The position numbers were made by a program, and so were the translations under genes. A stretch of 64,000 bases of DNA from Eledone cirrhosa (taxonomy: Eukaryota; Mollusca; Cephalopoda; Octopoda; Eledonidae), in assembly GCA_964016885.1 (NCBI GenBank), contig OZ024740.1, forward strand, positions 303,890,405 through 303,954,404, in the 5' to 3' direction. Shown piece after piece: positions 58,701 through 60,239 of the stretch. The notes beneath the pieces are model-generated. The model was not told the DNA's origin. It worked only from the letters and a program-made list of their open reading frames with translations, and did no database searches. The stretch's first letter is position 1, and every line of letters begins with the position of its first letter.

Positions 58701-60163
58701 CTGAACTGCCTCTAAATTCTAAGGCTTAACCTCTTGCAGATATTAAACAACAGTAAATGTTGATGATTTTTGCCGAATGAAATGGTACCGAATAGGCTTT
58801 GGAAAAAGATTGGTGGGTGGCAATATAAGTATAATATTAATGCGGTCTCTAGGTTTTTTTTTAACCTAATTAGGTTGTTCTCTACAAAATATGCGTTATG
58901 TTGTTTCCTATGATATTGACAGTGTGCAAAGCTCTGAGGTCTTGGGCTTTTAGCTCGTCCTCTCATAGAACCCCATGATCGTTATATATCAATCTCTTTT
59001 GATATATGTGTGTGTGTGTATATATATATCCGTATGTGGTTGACGCCTGAGAGAAAGGAGTACTCAATACCGAAGTAGAGTTTTAATATTCGATTAACAA
59101 GACTCATCCATAATAAAATGAATATATATATATATGTGTGAATGAACGAATGAGGCGCCTCCAAATATTTTTCGTTTTGATTTATAACGCCATATTAAGT
59201 GCTTTATTATTATTTCAGGGAGATTTGGTTGCTGTTTCTAGCAGGATGCGCAACCACCTATGGCCTTCATCGTGGGTTCGGAACTGTATTTAATTAAAAA
59301 CAGTGAACCAACAGAGAATAAAATTAGTGAACCAAATTTTACTTTAGTTGAGTTAACCTTACTAAAACATAAATTTTAGGTCTTTCTCAACTAGCAAACA
59401 TTCTAAATGTAGCGTGACATCTATTTATATTGTTTTAACGCAACAGTTTGTGAGAAGTATTCTGAAAAAAAAATAGAAGCACTTTAATTGAGTAGACAAT
59501 AACTATTGACCTATATGTAGACAGTGAAAAATTAGAGATGCTGCGTACGACTAATTAATGAAATCTTAAGATTTTGGAGTTCCTTTAACTATTTTTTTTA
59601 TTCATTTTTACAGTTTTGCAACAGTAATTTTGAGCAATTTTTATTATTCAGTTGTATAAATAACATTACAAATTGTTTATAATTCTTTGGGGCTGAAGCT
59701 GAGACAACGTCCGTGATATTAATAAAGCATATTTATAACTATTTAAAGCTTTCTAAGGATATGTCTAACTTTATAGCATAAAAAAACCCTTTCAATAGAA
59801 TATATAGTTATTTTATAAACATGTGCTTATGTTTTCATTAGTTCCAAATGTAATTATCAACGGTGTTGATGGAGACACCGAATACAAATGTGAAGCTACA
59901 ACATTATCACGTAAATTTTACTGAAATTAGATACTTATAACATAATAACTTTTATATAACATTTCATCTGTCTTACCAGGATTATTTTCGCCATTGCTCT
60001 GATTCGTCTTTTTATTACTAGTTGGTGTGGTATTGTTGGATTTTGATGGTAAACTGCTGCTGTTAGCTGAATTATTAGGAGTTTTCGGAGAAAGTACTTG
60101 ATTCTCGCTATCTTTCTTGGGCGTCTTTGAAAAGTAAGAAAATAACGTGTTGACTTTCCCCAT
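4432..60163 (-). CDS. MSH6: MSH6: DNA mismatch-repair MutS homologue, complete, 36 coding exons
   Basis: MSH6 pairs with MSH2 in the nucleus to bind base mismatches and small loops and start repair. I joined 36 exons with GT-AG borders and matching phases into 4095 nt, 1364 residues, close to the human length of about 1360. Order: PCNA-interaction-like N-terminus (LFSYF, 7-11); PWWP domain (PWWP at 104-107); acidic and basic linker; mismatch-binding domain with GKFYEL (Phe439 and Glu441 are the expected mismatch-contact pair); connector, lever and clamp; ATPase with Walker [10 protein letters not shown] (1142-1150), Walker B LVLLDE (1217-1222) and the STHYH switch (1254-1258). All key residues are present, so a functional protein is expected. 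The start ATG at 60163 is fixed by an in-frame TAA at 60179-60181. Introns are full of repeats, none coding for MSH6. Confidence 0.96.
4621..4688 (-). CDS. MSH6: MSH6 exon 35
   Basis: Residues 1321-1343 ([18 protein letters not shown]), C-terminal helix-turn-helix region for dimerisation with MSH2. Less conserved, but phase and splice sites fit. Confidence 0.88.
4781..4915 (-). CDS. MSH6: MSH6 exon 34
   Basis: Residues 1276-1320 ([20 protein letters not shown]), C-terminal part of the ATPase with the SYG motif. Confidence 0.96.
5030..5205 (+). mobile_element. TA-flanked MITE family E, partial
   Basis: Shares the body 'TTTTATTTTAAGTGGTAGCATTCCTG...' and 'GGTTGGGGTCTCAATATGTAAACTAAAC' core with full-length copies such as 46814-47183. 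Both ends are lost. Confidence 0.6.
5330..5480 (+). mobile_element. LINE family C C-terminal fragment, decayed
   Basis: Weak similarity to the WLFQ...VL.GN segment seen at 29440, 10885 and 41447. Several stops. Low certainty. Confidence 0.3.
5598..5795 (-). mobile_element. tRNA-derived SINE (type D)
   Basis: On the minus strand it starts with a tRNA-like head (GCAGTATCGATAGAGCGTCGG) and runs to 'GGGGTCGATAAAATAAAGTACC' and 'GCTGGCCTTGTGCC'. Truncated copies are at 36610-36722 and 60685-60762. A SINE type I associate with octopus genomes. Confidence 0.7.
5818..5972 (-). CDS. MSH6: MSH6 exon 33
   Basis: Residues 1224-1275 ([27 protein letters not shown]), ATPase D loop and switch histidine. 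Confidence 0.97.
6173..6650. other. MSH6 intron stretch, nothing recognised
   Basis: AT-rich sequence with two short AT microsatellites and A/T homopolymers at 6540-6575. No family identified. Confidence 0.5.
6658..6747 (-). CDS. MSH6: MSH6 exon 32, signature and Walker B
   Basis: Residues 1194-1224 ([16 protein letters not shown]...SLVLLDELG). D1221 and E1222 are the magnesium-binding and catalytic acids. Confidence 0.97.
7172..7450 (+). mobile_element. tRNA-derived SINE (type S)
   Basis: A-box-like TAGCCTAGTGGTAAGG and B-box-like GGATTCGATTCCTGG are followed by the body 'TTGCTCCAGTATACTCAGCTG' and 'GCGATGGACTGGCGTCC'. Other copies: 25510-25795 (minus), 47465-47790, 50205-54950 (split by the hAT element) and 51140-51290. 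Confidence 0.75.
7500..8385. other. MSH6 intron stretch, nothing recognised
   Basis: About 0.9 kb with no motif or open frame I can assign. Low repeat content to the eye, but single-copy status is unproven. Confidence 0.4.
8390..8535 (+). mobile_element. LINE family A 3' tail remnant
   Basis: 'TCCACACTGTAAAGTTGG', 'AGGAAGGGCTTCCA' and 'CATGCAAGCATGGAAAAAAC' are degraded versions of the family A tail. Confidence 0.5.
8933..9020 (-). CDS. MSH6: MSH6 exon 31
   Basis: Residues 1165-1194 ([20 protein letters not shown]), ATPase, including the GAND segment. Confidence 0.96.
9846..10042. mobile_element. piggyBac-like MITE (TTAA, CCCTTTAGCATT)
   Basis: Terminal inverted repeats CCCTTTAGCATT and AACATTAAAGGG, flanked on both sides by TTAA (9842-9845, 10043-10046), the piggyBac target. 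Copies at 13193-13393 and 33778-33984 have the same length within a few bases. No coding capacity. Confidence 0.8.
10150..10269 (-). CDS. MSH6: MSH6 exon 30, Walker A
   Basis: Residues 1125-1164 with [17 protein letters not shown], the ATP-binding P loop of the MutS ATPase. Confidence 0.97.
10870..11060 (+). mobile_element. LINE family C C-terminal fragment
   Basis: The plus frame reads [20 protein letters not shown] after a stop, matching [17 protein letters not shown] at 29440-29690 and [17 protein letters not shown] at 41447-41727. Confidence 0.55.
11190..11438 (+). mobile_element. LINE family B 3' end, GAA tail
   Basis: Encodes the end of the family B protein (FYGQNQ-like, then '[20 protein letters not shown]') and ends GTGGGCGAAGAAGAAG. 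The tail stops about 6 bp from the donor of MSH6 exon 29, antisense to the gene. Confidence 0.8.
11446..11544 (-). CDS. MSH6: MSH6 exon 29
   Basis: Residues 1092-1124 ([12 protein letters not shown]...DFIPN), ATPase N-terminal strands. The donor GAT/GTAAGT is followed within about 6 bp by an antisense LINE family B tail. Confidence 0.94.
11922..12054 (-). CDS. MSH6: MSH6 exon 28
   Basis: Residues 1047-1091 ([18 protein letters not shown]), end of lever and start of the ATPase domain. Confidence 0.95.
12250..13110 (+). mobile_element. LINE family A 3' part, 5' truncated
   Basis: Begins in the coding tail ([21 protein letters not shown]) and runs through the 3' UTR to GATGTTAAACGATGATGAT. Interrupted by a 164-bp hAT MITE at 12749-12912. 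Confidence 0.85.
12749..12912. mobile_element. Small hAT MITE nested in LINE A, perfect 8-bp target duplication
   Basis: Begins CAGGCATGTCAAACTGAGGG and ends CATGTTTGACATGCTTG. Flanked by GTGTAGGA at 12741-12748 and 12913-12920. The host LINE resumes exactly after the second copy, so the boundaries are firm. Confidence 0.9.
13193..13393. mobile_element. piggyBac-like MITE, second copy
   Basis: Opposite orientation to the 9846 copy. TTAA at 13189-13192 and 13394-13397; ends CCCATTAACATT and AAATGCTAAAGGG. Confidence 0.78.
13430..13545 (+). mobile_element. Two tandem LINE A tail fragments
   Basis: 'CCATGCTAGCATGGAAAAATGGACGTTAAA' type ends twice in succession, each followed by ATG/GAT triplets. 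Confidence 0.65.
13602..13831 (-). CDS. MSH6: MSH6 exon 27
   Basis: Residues 971-1047 ([20 protein letters not shown]), clamp return strands and lever helix. At 230 bp it is the longest exon. Confidence 0.96.
13968..14068 (-). CDS. MSH6: MSH6 exon 26
   Basis: Residues 937-970 ([19 protein letters not shown]), clamp helices. Donor AGG/GTAAGT keeps phase 0 into the next exon. Confidence 0.92.
14328..14880 (-). mobile_element. LINE family A (second subfamily) 3' coding end
   Basis: Minus-strand frame reads [20 protein letters not shown], close to the 19.5-kb copy. Contains an internal duplication: the [23 protein letters not shown] segment occurs twice (14690-14770 and 14775-14865). Ends with ATGATG triplets at 14328-14340. 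Confidence 0.75.
14950..15245 (-). mobile_element. LINE A tail with long ATG/ATT/GGT triplet array
   Basis: An expanded triplet tail (14961-15027) precedes the 'CATGCAAACGTG' tail motif and 'GATACCCTTCG' stretch. Only the 3' UTR remains. Confidence 0.7.
15297..15351 (-). CDS. MSH6: MSH6 exon 25
   Basis: Residues 919-937 ([19 protein letters not shown]). At 55 bp it is the shortest exon of the gene. Confidence 0.9.
15505..15800 (-). mobile_element. LINE family B 3' end
   Basis: Minus-strand frame [14 protein letters not shown] matches the family protein end. The element starts after its triplet tail near 15507. Confidence 0.75.
15893..16400 (-). mobile_element. Family D repeat (CTTTCCCTGC(C/T)AGCAAGG)
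   Basis: A relative of the family A tail with a different core, 'GCTTTCCCTGCCAGCAAGGGTTGG' type, and 'GATCTCCCAG'. Other copies at 30688-30865 and 60779-61400. No coding part recognised. Confidence 0.55.
16486..16576 (-). CDS. MSH6: MSH6 exon 24
   Basis: Residues 888-918 ([15 protein letters not shown]), clamp entry. Confidence 0.92.
16884..17155 (-). mobile_element. TA-flanked MITE family E
   Basis: Ends CTCTCGGGTCCCAAATAA and a diverged inverted copy CTCGAGAG followed by TA. The internal core matches 46814-47183 in reverse orientation. Confidence 0.7.
17407..17745. mobile_element. Tigger/pogo-like MITE
   Basis: The left end CCCCCGTTATTCGTGGGGGT and an inverted, diverged right end (AATAACCAGGGCCGTGAATG) recall Tigger-type termini. 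The interior is AT-rich and non-coding. Confidence 0.45.
17878..18010 (-). mobile_element. LINE A tail fragment
   Basis: A CAT triplet run, then TTTAACATCTGTTTTCCCTG and a GTTAGACAGG stretch. Lies directly next to MSH6 exon 23's downstream intron end. Confidence 0.55.
18061..18156 (-). CDS. MSH6: MSH6 exon 23
   Basis: Residues 856-888 ([17 protein letters not shown]), clamp-proximal helix. Confidence 0.93.
18283..18363 (-). CDS. MSH6: MSH6 exon 22
   Basis: Residues 829-856 ([15 protein letters not shown]), lever-to-clamp region. The preceding intron (about 5.7 kb) carries the best-preserved LINE of the window. Confidence 0.93.
18490..18850 (-). mobile_element. LINE A tail with start of the ~48-bp tandem unit, then family D scrap
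   Basis: Contains CCATTTTCCACGCTAGCATG and two units of the 'TTTACAGTGTG..CTGGGC.CTTTTTG' repeat. A short family D piece follows at 18805-18850. Confidence 0.65.
19128..22440 (-). mobile_element. LINE family A, near full length, RTE-like, disabled
   Basis: Minus strand, 5' to 3': an apurinic-type endonuclease (22391-21560; [30 protein letters not shown]); a reverse transcriptase (about 21560-20110; [41 protein letters not shown]); a cysteine finger ([10 protein letters not shown]..., 20080-19960); and a C-terminal region ([35 protein letters not shown]). The 3' UTR holds the GGATGCCCTTCCTAAC motif and ends in ATG triplets at 19128. It is broken by at least two in-frame stops (near 22079 and 20491) and frameshifts near 21560, 21010 and 20050, so it is not active. 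It lies in the intron between MSH6 exons 21 and 22. RTE placement is by domain order and simple-repeat tail; a tree is needed. Confidence 0.85.
22541..23100. repeat. Cluster of microsatellites
   Basis: A run (22537-22553), ACAC/CACT-rich stretch (22565-22680), TAA run (22766-22780), GGT/GTT triplets (22805-22880) and CA/TA runs (23040-23100). Open frames here are repeat artefacts. Confidence 0.8.
23416..23985 (-). mobile_element. LINE family A fragment inserted in a CCCTTT-type MITE
   Basis: Minus-strand C-terminal coding remains and tail. The flanks (23290-23400 and 23985-24088) look like two halves of the same MITE family as 28098. Confidence 0.6.
24100..24262 (-). CDS. MSH6: MSH6 exon 21
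   Basis: Residues 775-829 ([20 protein letters not shown]...[12 protein letters not shown]), lever domain, highly conserved. Confidence 0.96.
24797..25180 (-). mobile_element. LINE A tail with four-unit ~48-bp tandem array
   Basis: After the tail motif there are four direct repeats of about 47-48 bp between 24970 and 25165, visible in translation as repeated [15 protein letters not shown]. Same unit in other copies at 30040-30195 and 34175-34315. Confidence 0.75.
25510..25795 (-). mobile_element. tRNA-derived SINE (type S)
   Basis: Minus-strand copy: tRNA-like head near 25790 (GCCTAGTGGTAAGGGTGTTGG) and body to 'CTGATGAGCCTCCTGGCTT'. Adjacent to MSH6 exon 20. Confidence 0.75.
25880..25988 (-). 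CDS. MSH6: MSH6 exon 20
   Basis: Residues 739-775 ([12 protein letters not shown]...[10 protein letters not shown]), lever core where the first long helix starts. Confidence 0.95.
26083..27187. mobile_element. hAT MITE carrying a nested LINE A fragment
   Basis: The left end CAGAAGTTCTCAAACTTTTT and right end ACTTTGAGAACCTCTA are inverted hAT termini. Flanking 8-bp sequences ATTTAGAG (26075-26082) and ATTTTGAG (27188-27195) agree at 7 of 8. The interior is split by LINE A at about 26176-26975. Confidence 0.8.
26176..26975 (-). mobile_element. LINE family A 3' part
   Basis: Minus frame [20 protein letters not shown] through [20 protein letters not shown], then the 3' UTR and CAT triplets at 26180-26190. 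Inserted in the hAT MITE. Confidence 0.85.
27452..27764 (+). mobile_element. TA-flanked MITE family E
   Basis: Starts CACTCGGGTCTCAAATAA after TA and ends with degraded ATTATTTATGACCCAAG. Core 'GTGGTAGCATTCCTGTGACA' and 'GGGTTGGGGTCTCAATATGT'. Confidence 0.7.
28098..28826. mobile_element. CCCTTT-type (TTAA) MITE split by LINE B
   Basis: Left end TTAACCCTTTTGACACCAAC at 28098. The same family's right half (AATTGAAACACAAACATCGTG...) resumes at about 28750. LINE family B (28275-28745, minus) sits between. Similar unsplit copy at 46235-46469. Confidence 0.65.
28275..28745 (-). mobile_element. LINE family B 3' end
   Basis: Minus strand. Frame [36 protein letters not shown], and upstream [19 protein letters not shown]. 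The triplet tail is at about 28275. Confidence 0.75.
28890..29028 (-). CDS. MSH6: MSH6 exon 19
   Basis: Residues 692-738, with NFEEYIPLD, a segment nearly invariant in animal MSH6. Confidence 0.95.
29140..29430 (+). mobile_element. TA-flanked MITE family E, partial
   Basis: Core sequence shared with 46814-47183. The termini are degraded. Confidence 0.6.
29440..29695 (+). mobile_element. LINE family C C-terminal fragment
   Basis: Plus frame [20 protein letters not shown], then [16 protein letters not shown]. Same motif at 10870 and 41447. Confidence 0.6.
29878..30345 (-). mobile_element. LINE A tail with ~48-bp tandem units
   Basis: Tail motif CCACACTAGCATGGG, GGATGCCATTCTTAACGCC, then three tandem units (30040-30195) followed by a G-rich stretch to 30345. 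Confidence 0.65.
30457..30526 (-). CDS. MSH6: MSH6 exon 18
   Basis: Residues 669-692 ([16 protein letters not shown]), lever domain, 70 bp. Confidence 0.92.
30610..31020. mobile_element. CCCTTT-type MITE split by family D repeat
   Basis: Halves at 30610-30680 and 30868-31020 (ending GGTAAGGAAAGAGTTAA) enclose a family D piece at 30688-30865. Confidence 0.5.
31053..31263 (-). CDS. MSH6: MSH6 exon 17
   Basis: Residues 599-669, connector into lever ([19 protein letters not shown]). Donor GACA/GTAAGT. Confidence 0.94.
31395..31985 (-). mobile_element. LINE family B, longer 3' part
   Basis: Minus strand from the TTCTTCTTC tail at 31403 through [20 protein letters not shown] to 'GGGCCGTGTTTACAAGTGATG' near 31985, reaching farther 5' than the other minus copies. 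Confidence 0.75.
32247..32483 (-). mobile_element. TA-flanked MITE family E
   Basis: Ends GAGAGCCGAGAG before TA at 32484. Core in reverse orientation (CATATTGAGACCCCAACC). Confidence 0.65.
32495..33405 (-). mobile_element. LINE family A 3' part
   Basis: From CATCATGATC and TTTTTCCATGCTGGCATGGG, through 'CACCTCATCCAAAGTCTTCCT' (encoding [13 protein letters not shown]), to the FRYLGD-type region near 33370. Many stops. Confidence 0.75.
33496..33567 (-). CDS. MSH6: MSH6 exon 16
   Basis: Residues 575-598 ([20 protein letters not shown]), connector domain, 72 bp. Confidence 0.94.
33778..33984. mobile_element. piggyBac-like MITE, third copy
   Basis: TTAA at 33774-33777 and 33985-33988; ends CCCTTTAGCATTT and AAATGCTAAAGGG, matching for 13 bases. 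Confidence 0.85.
34034..34099 (-). CDS. MSH6: MSH6 exon 15
   Basis: Residues 553-574 ([14 protein letters not shown]), connector domain, 66 bp. Confidence 0.94.
34165..34520 (+). mobile_element. LINE A tail with ~48-bp tandem units
   Basis: Three units (34175-34315), an A run at 34322-34334, then the tail CCATGCTAGCATGGAAAAAT and GATGATG. Confidence 0.7.
34548..34815 (-). mobile_element. LINE A tail, second subfamily
   Basis: Nearly matches the 3' UTR of the 19.1-kb LINE (CCTGTTGTGGGCAGTGTC, GGATGCCCTTCCTAACACC). It lies head to head with the 34165 copy, forming an inverted pair with 30-bp spacing. Confidence 0.75.
35236..35375 (-). CDS. MSH6: MSH6 exon 14
   Basis: Residues 506-552 ([20 protein letters not shown]), boundary of domain I and connector. 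Confidence 0.94.
35750..35885 (-). CDS. MSH6: MSH6 exon 13
   Basis: Residues 461-506 ([20 protein letters not shown]), end of domain I with [13 protein letters not shown]. It follows the longest intron of the gene, about 7.6 kb. Confidence 0.95.
35915..36050 (+). mobile_element. LINE A tail fragment
   Basis: CCATGCTAGCATGGAAAAAT followed by GTGATGATGATGAT. Confidence 0.65.
36610..36722 (-). mobile_element. SINE type D, truncated
   Basis: GTTTCTACTTTTTGGCACAAGG to CGGGATTTGAACTCAGA. The tRNA-like head is missing. Confidence 0.65.
36889..37639. repeat. 2 x 369 bp near-perfect palindrome
   Basis: Arms 36889-37257 and 37271-37639 are reverse complements with no length difference and about four mismatches I could count. 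They are separated by 13 bp (TAACACCCTGCCG). Each arm carries the same 78-codon open frame running away from the centre ([15 protein letters not shown]...). It is flanked by TA-rich sequence. It could be a foldback element or a recent inverted duplication. It sits in the 7.6-kb intron between MSH6 exons 12 and 13. Confidence 0.93.
37803..37853. repeat. (AT)n microsatellite
   Basis: About 25 TA units. A second array is at 37918-37964. Short frames of alternating Ile and Tyr here are artefacts. Confidence 0.95.
37918..37964. repeat. (TA)n microsatellite
   Basis: About 23 TA units. Confidence 0.95.
38141..38550. repeat. 40-bp minisatellite interrupted by a MITE
   Basis: Five direct copies of a 40-bp unit (CAGGTAATACACACATCTAG + AACCACATACAACACACAAG). 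After the 38350-38528 MITE the unit resumes (CATACATCTAGGACCACATA), showing the MITE inserted into the array. Confidence 0.88.
38350..38528. mobile_element. mariner-type MITE with TA target duplication
   Basis: Terminal inverted repeats of about 28 bp beginning CAGGGTGTTTCA, with a few mismatches, 179 bp long, flanked by TA at 38348-38349 and 38529-38530. Non-coding. Confidence 0.9.
38497..39075 (-). mobile_element. Retroelement C-terminal coding fragment
   Basis: Minus frame with two stops reads [19 protein letters not shown], then [17 protein letters not shown] and [20 protein letters not shown]. This resembles the C-terminal region that follows reverse transcriptase in many invertebrate retroelement ORFs. 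It shares the WLFQ..SLA...GN motif with family C. I cannot name the clade. Confidence 0.55.
39360..39942 (+). mobile_element. LINE family B 3' part, longest
   Basis: Plus strand: motifs [32 protein letters not shown]-like and [10 protein letters not shown], ending GTGGGTGAAGAAGAAGA. Several frameshifts. Resembles the C-terminal end of RTE-like or related LINE proteins. Confidence 0.75.
40174..43366 (+). mobile_element. LINE family A, long but decayed copy
   Basis: Plus strand: endonuclease part (40190-40660; [20 protein letters not shown]), reverse transcriptase (40750-42310; [34 protein letters not shown]), cysteine-rich region ([12 protein letters not shown]), C-terminal region ([15 protein letters not shown]) and tail at 43345-43366. 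Many stops and frameshifts. A family C retroelement is inserted at 41447-41727 with loss of about 27 bp of the RT. Confidence 0.82.
41447..41727 (+). mobile_element. LINE family C 3' end with poly(A), nested in LINE A
   Basis: Plus frame [20 protein letters not shown] ends at a stop near 41623, followed by a short 3' UTR, AATAAA-like AAATAAAT and a poly(A) tail (41717-41726). GC-rich compared with its surroundings, so it is a recent arrival. Confidence 0.75.
43473..43547 (-). CDS. MSH6: MSH6 exon 12, mismatch-contact motif
   Basis: Residues 436-460, starting [12 protein letters not shown]439 and E441 are the Phe-x-Glu pair that stacks on and hydrogen-bonds the mismatched base in MutS and MSH6. 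Confidence 0.95.
43900..44060. mobile_element. CCCTTT-type MITE remnant
   Basis: Right end ACAGTAATGAAAGGGTTAA, 11 bp from the MSH6 exon 11 donor. The left end is unclear. Confidence 0.5.
44072..44131 (-). CDS. MSH6: MSH6 exon 11
   Basis: Residues 416-435 ([20 protein letters not shown]), MutS domain I. A 60-bp microexon-like exon, phase 0 at both ends. Confidence 0.93.
44450..44672 (+). mobile_element. LINE A tail fragment
   Basis: One ~48-bp unit, GGTTGGTGTTAGGAAAGACA, and GTGTGGAAAAATGGATCTTA + GATGATGAT. Confidence 0.7.
45035..45430 (-). mobile_element. LINE A fragment with cysteine-finger remnant
   Basis: Minus frame [20 protein letters not shown] and [16 protein letters not shown] correspond to the finger and FRYLGD-type region. 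Confidence 0.6.
45604..45691 (-). CDS. MSH6: MSH6 exon 10
   Basis: Residues 386-415 ([20 protein letters not shown]), a strongly conserved lead-in to MutS domain I. Confidence 0.93.
46235..46469. mobile_element. CCCTTT-type MITE, TTAA end
   Basis: Body 'CCAAAACTGGCTCTGGTTCTATG' to 'CAATTATGAAAGGGTTAA' (TTAA 46466-46469). Ends 10 bp from the MSH6 exon 9 donor. Confidence 0.6.
46480..46562 (-). CDS. MSH6: MSH6 exon 9
   Basis: Residues 359-386 including [16 protein letters not shown], equivalent to the conserved W/Y-H-x-L-x-F/W-L segment before the mismatch-binding domain. Confidence 0.88.
46814..47183 (+). mobile_element. TA-flanked MITE family E, best copy
   Basis: Inverted termini CTCTCAGGTCTCAAAT and ATTTGGGACCCGAGAG (2 mismatches of 16), flanked by TA at 46812-46813 and 47184-47185. 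C-rich near both ends, AT-rich core. At least seven relatives in the window. Confidence 0.82.
47465..47790 (+). mobile_element. tRNA-derived SINE (type S)
   Basis: Head GTGGCTTAGTGGTTAAAG and GTTTGAATCC, then 'GTTCTTGAGCAAAACACT'. The body differs from the 7172 copy after the ACTCAG point. Confidence 0.7.
48130..48279 (-). CDS. MSH6: MSH6 exon 8
   Basis: Residues 309-358 ([16 protein letters not shown]...). Basic linker, exactly 50 codons, donor GACTCT/GTAAGT. Confidence 0.87.
48445..48690 (-). mobile_element. LINE A endonuclease fragment
   Basis: Minus frame reads [20 protein letters not shown], matching the [15 protein letters not shown] region of the 22.0-kb copy. Internal LINE fragment without a tail. 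Confidence 0.65.
48700..49105. mobile_element. CCCTTT-type MITE with a nested MITE
   Basis: Left end TTTAACCCTTTTGATGCCAAC, right end near AACAAAAGGGT (49090-49100). Split by the 48813-48987 element. Confidence 0.6.
48813..48987. mobile_element. MITE with GAAAAGTTCCTGGCTT termini
   Basis: Inverted ends GGGGGTACTGAAAAGTTCCT and AGGAACTTTTCAGCATCCCC, 175 bp. The ends resemble mariner-type elements, but the target duplication is not clear. Confidence 0.7.
49183..49298 (-). CDS. MSH6: MSH6 exon 7
   Basis: Residues 270-308, Ser/Glu/Asp-rich disordered linker with repeated SGSDSESDS character, ending EASPVK. Confidence 0.85.
49345..49675. mobile_element. Pair of LINE A tail fragments in opposite orientation
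   Basis: Minus tail at 49345-49500 (CAATGCTGGCATGGGTTAG) and plus tail at 49540-49675 (CCATGCTAGTACAGAAAG, ATGATGAT). Confidence 0.6.
49955..50180 (+). mobile_element. TA-flanked MITE family E, partial
   Basis: 'TTTTAAGTGGTAGCATTCCTG' to 'ACCTAGAAAAATTACC'. The left end is replaced by a short inverted sequence around ATCATTCCCGATGAT. Confidence 0.55.
50335..51137 (+). repeat. ~0.8-kb direct duplication with 61911-62722
   Basis: From GCGAAAAGGAAATTATGAAC to TAAATGTATGTATATATG the two copies differ by a few substitutions and microsatellite lengths. The block contains a LINE A-like flank plus the hAT left end and part of its interior ([12 protein letters not shown]). Confidence 0.9.
51140..51290 (+). 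mobile_element. tRNA-derived SINE (type S), head only
   Basis: A tRNA-like head with TGGCTTAGTGGTTAGAGC and GAGTTCAATTCTC, the best tRNA resemblance in the window, then the SINE body. Not a tRNA gene: the acceptor stem does not pair and the SINE body follows. Confidence 0.75.
51290..51480 (+). mobile_element. LINE A tail, second subfamily
   Basis: AAAAAGCACCCAGCACTCAC, GGTTGGTGTTAGGAAGGGC and CCACCCTTGCAAGCAGGG, then GATGATGATG. Confidence 0.7.
51685..51915 (+). mobile_element. tRNA-derived octopus SINE
   Basis: Head 'GCGCAGTGTGACAAGAAGCT', 'GGGTTCAGTCCCACTGCC', 'CCTGTGAGTGGATTTGATAG' and 'CTCTAGCATGGGCGTAGTCC' match the common octopus SINE layout as I remember it. Confidence 0.75.
52075..52288 (-). 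mobile_element. SINE with 18-bp target duplication
   Basis: Flanked by identical ATTTTCACCAGTTATAAT (52057-52074, 52289-52306). On the minus strand it begins GGCGGCAAGCTGGTGGAATC (tRNA-like) and ends near GTCGATGAATTAAGTACC and a short tail. Confidence 0.88.
52974..54170 (+). pseudogene. hAT transposase remnant (ZBED5/FAM200-like)
   Basis: Three plus-strand frames carry successive parts of one protein: [20 protein letters not shown] (53180-53240), [20 protein letters not shown] (53530-53590), then [14 protein letters not shown] and the C-terminal dimerisation block [14 protein letters not shown] (53930-54040). This order is that of hAT transposases related to ZBED5, FAM200 and SCAND3. It is broken by frameshifts near 53440 and 53755 and an in-frame stop near 53475, and the N-terminal BED finger and first catalytic region are not visible. 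No activity is expected. Confidence 0.82.
55075..55162 (-). CDS. MSH6: MSH6 exon 6
   Basis: Residues 241-270. [17 protein letters not shown] matches the conserved KKRRVISDSES basic-acidic motif of animal MSH6, which looks like a nuclear localisation and phosphorylation patch. Confidence 0.88.
55320..55640 (+). mobile_element. LINE family B 3' end
   Basis: From ATGAATCTTGGTTAATAACA to AAAAGTGGGTGAAGGAGGAG. Internal deletion of part of the 'ATTTTACAGGC...' segment. Confidence 0.7.
56182..56273 (-). CDS. MSH6: MSH6 exon 5
   Basis: Residues 210-240, acidic then Lys/Asn-rich linker ([17 protein letters not shown]). Acceptor TTATTAG, donor TACG/GTAGGA. Confidence 0.85.
56840..57137 (+). mobile_element. 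LINE family B 3' end, GAA tail
   Basis: From CTACCTCTCCAAATTGAGCG to TTAGTGGGTGAAGAAGAAAA, antisense to MSH6. The tail lies about 6 bp from the exon 4 donor. Confidence 0.8.
57144..57337 (-). CDS. MSH6: MSH6 exon 4, end of PWWP region
   Basis: Residues 145-210 ([15 protein letters not shown]...). The acidic stretch at the 3' end is followed by donor GAAG/GTGAGT. A LINE family B tail begins about 6 bp into the intron. Confidence 0.92.
57385..57690. repeat. Degenerate ~55-bp minisatellite
   Basis: About five imperfect repeats of 'GGTCACAGTACAACTGCTTC' + 'AACAACAT' + 'GGGG'. Spacing varies from 50 to 60 bp. Confidence 0.75.
57680..58130. mobile_element. LINE A tail fragments, opposite orientation
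   Basis: Minus tail 57680-57900 (CCATGTTAGCATGGGTTGGG) and plus tail 58030-58130 (CCATGCTAGCATGGAAAATA, GATGATG). Confidence 0.6.
58226..58394 (-). CDS. MSH6: MSH6 exon 3, PWWP domain
   Basis: Residues 89-145, starting [24 protein letters not shown] domains bind methylated histone H3K36, which recruits MSH6 to chromatin in other animals. Confidence 0.95.
58492..58569 (-). CDS. MSH6: MSH6 exon 2
   Basis: Residues 63-89, linker ([18 protein letters not shown]). The acceptor TTCAG/GTTTT at 58569 keeps frame. A stronger-looking TTGCAG 11 bp upstream would shift the frame into a stop, so it was not used. Weakest-supported exon border in the gene. Confidence 0.75.
59000..59140. repeat. GT/TA microsatellites
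   Basis: Short GT and TA runs in the intron between MSH6 exons 1 and 2. Confidence 0.7.
59977..60163 (-). CDS. MSH6: MSH6 exon 1
   Basis: Residues 1-62 plus one base. [13 protein letters not shown] is the PCNA-interacting motif region. The rest is Ser/Asn/Thr-rich and disordered. The donor is CCTG/GTAAGA. A TTG-initiated extension upstream is not a credible start. Confidence 0.93.
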
Positions 60164-60239
60164 GTTTACTTCTTGCAATTAGCGTGTTGCAAATTTGCAC
60201 CGGTTAAGTGTATTCCTAAACTAAACAACCTGTAAAAAT

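Noticed and set aside
60164..60178. N-terminal extension of MSH6 starting upstream of MGKVN
   Set aside because: The upstream codon is TTG, not ATG, and an in-frame TAA lies directly before it (60179-60181).
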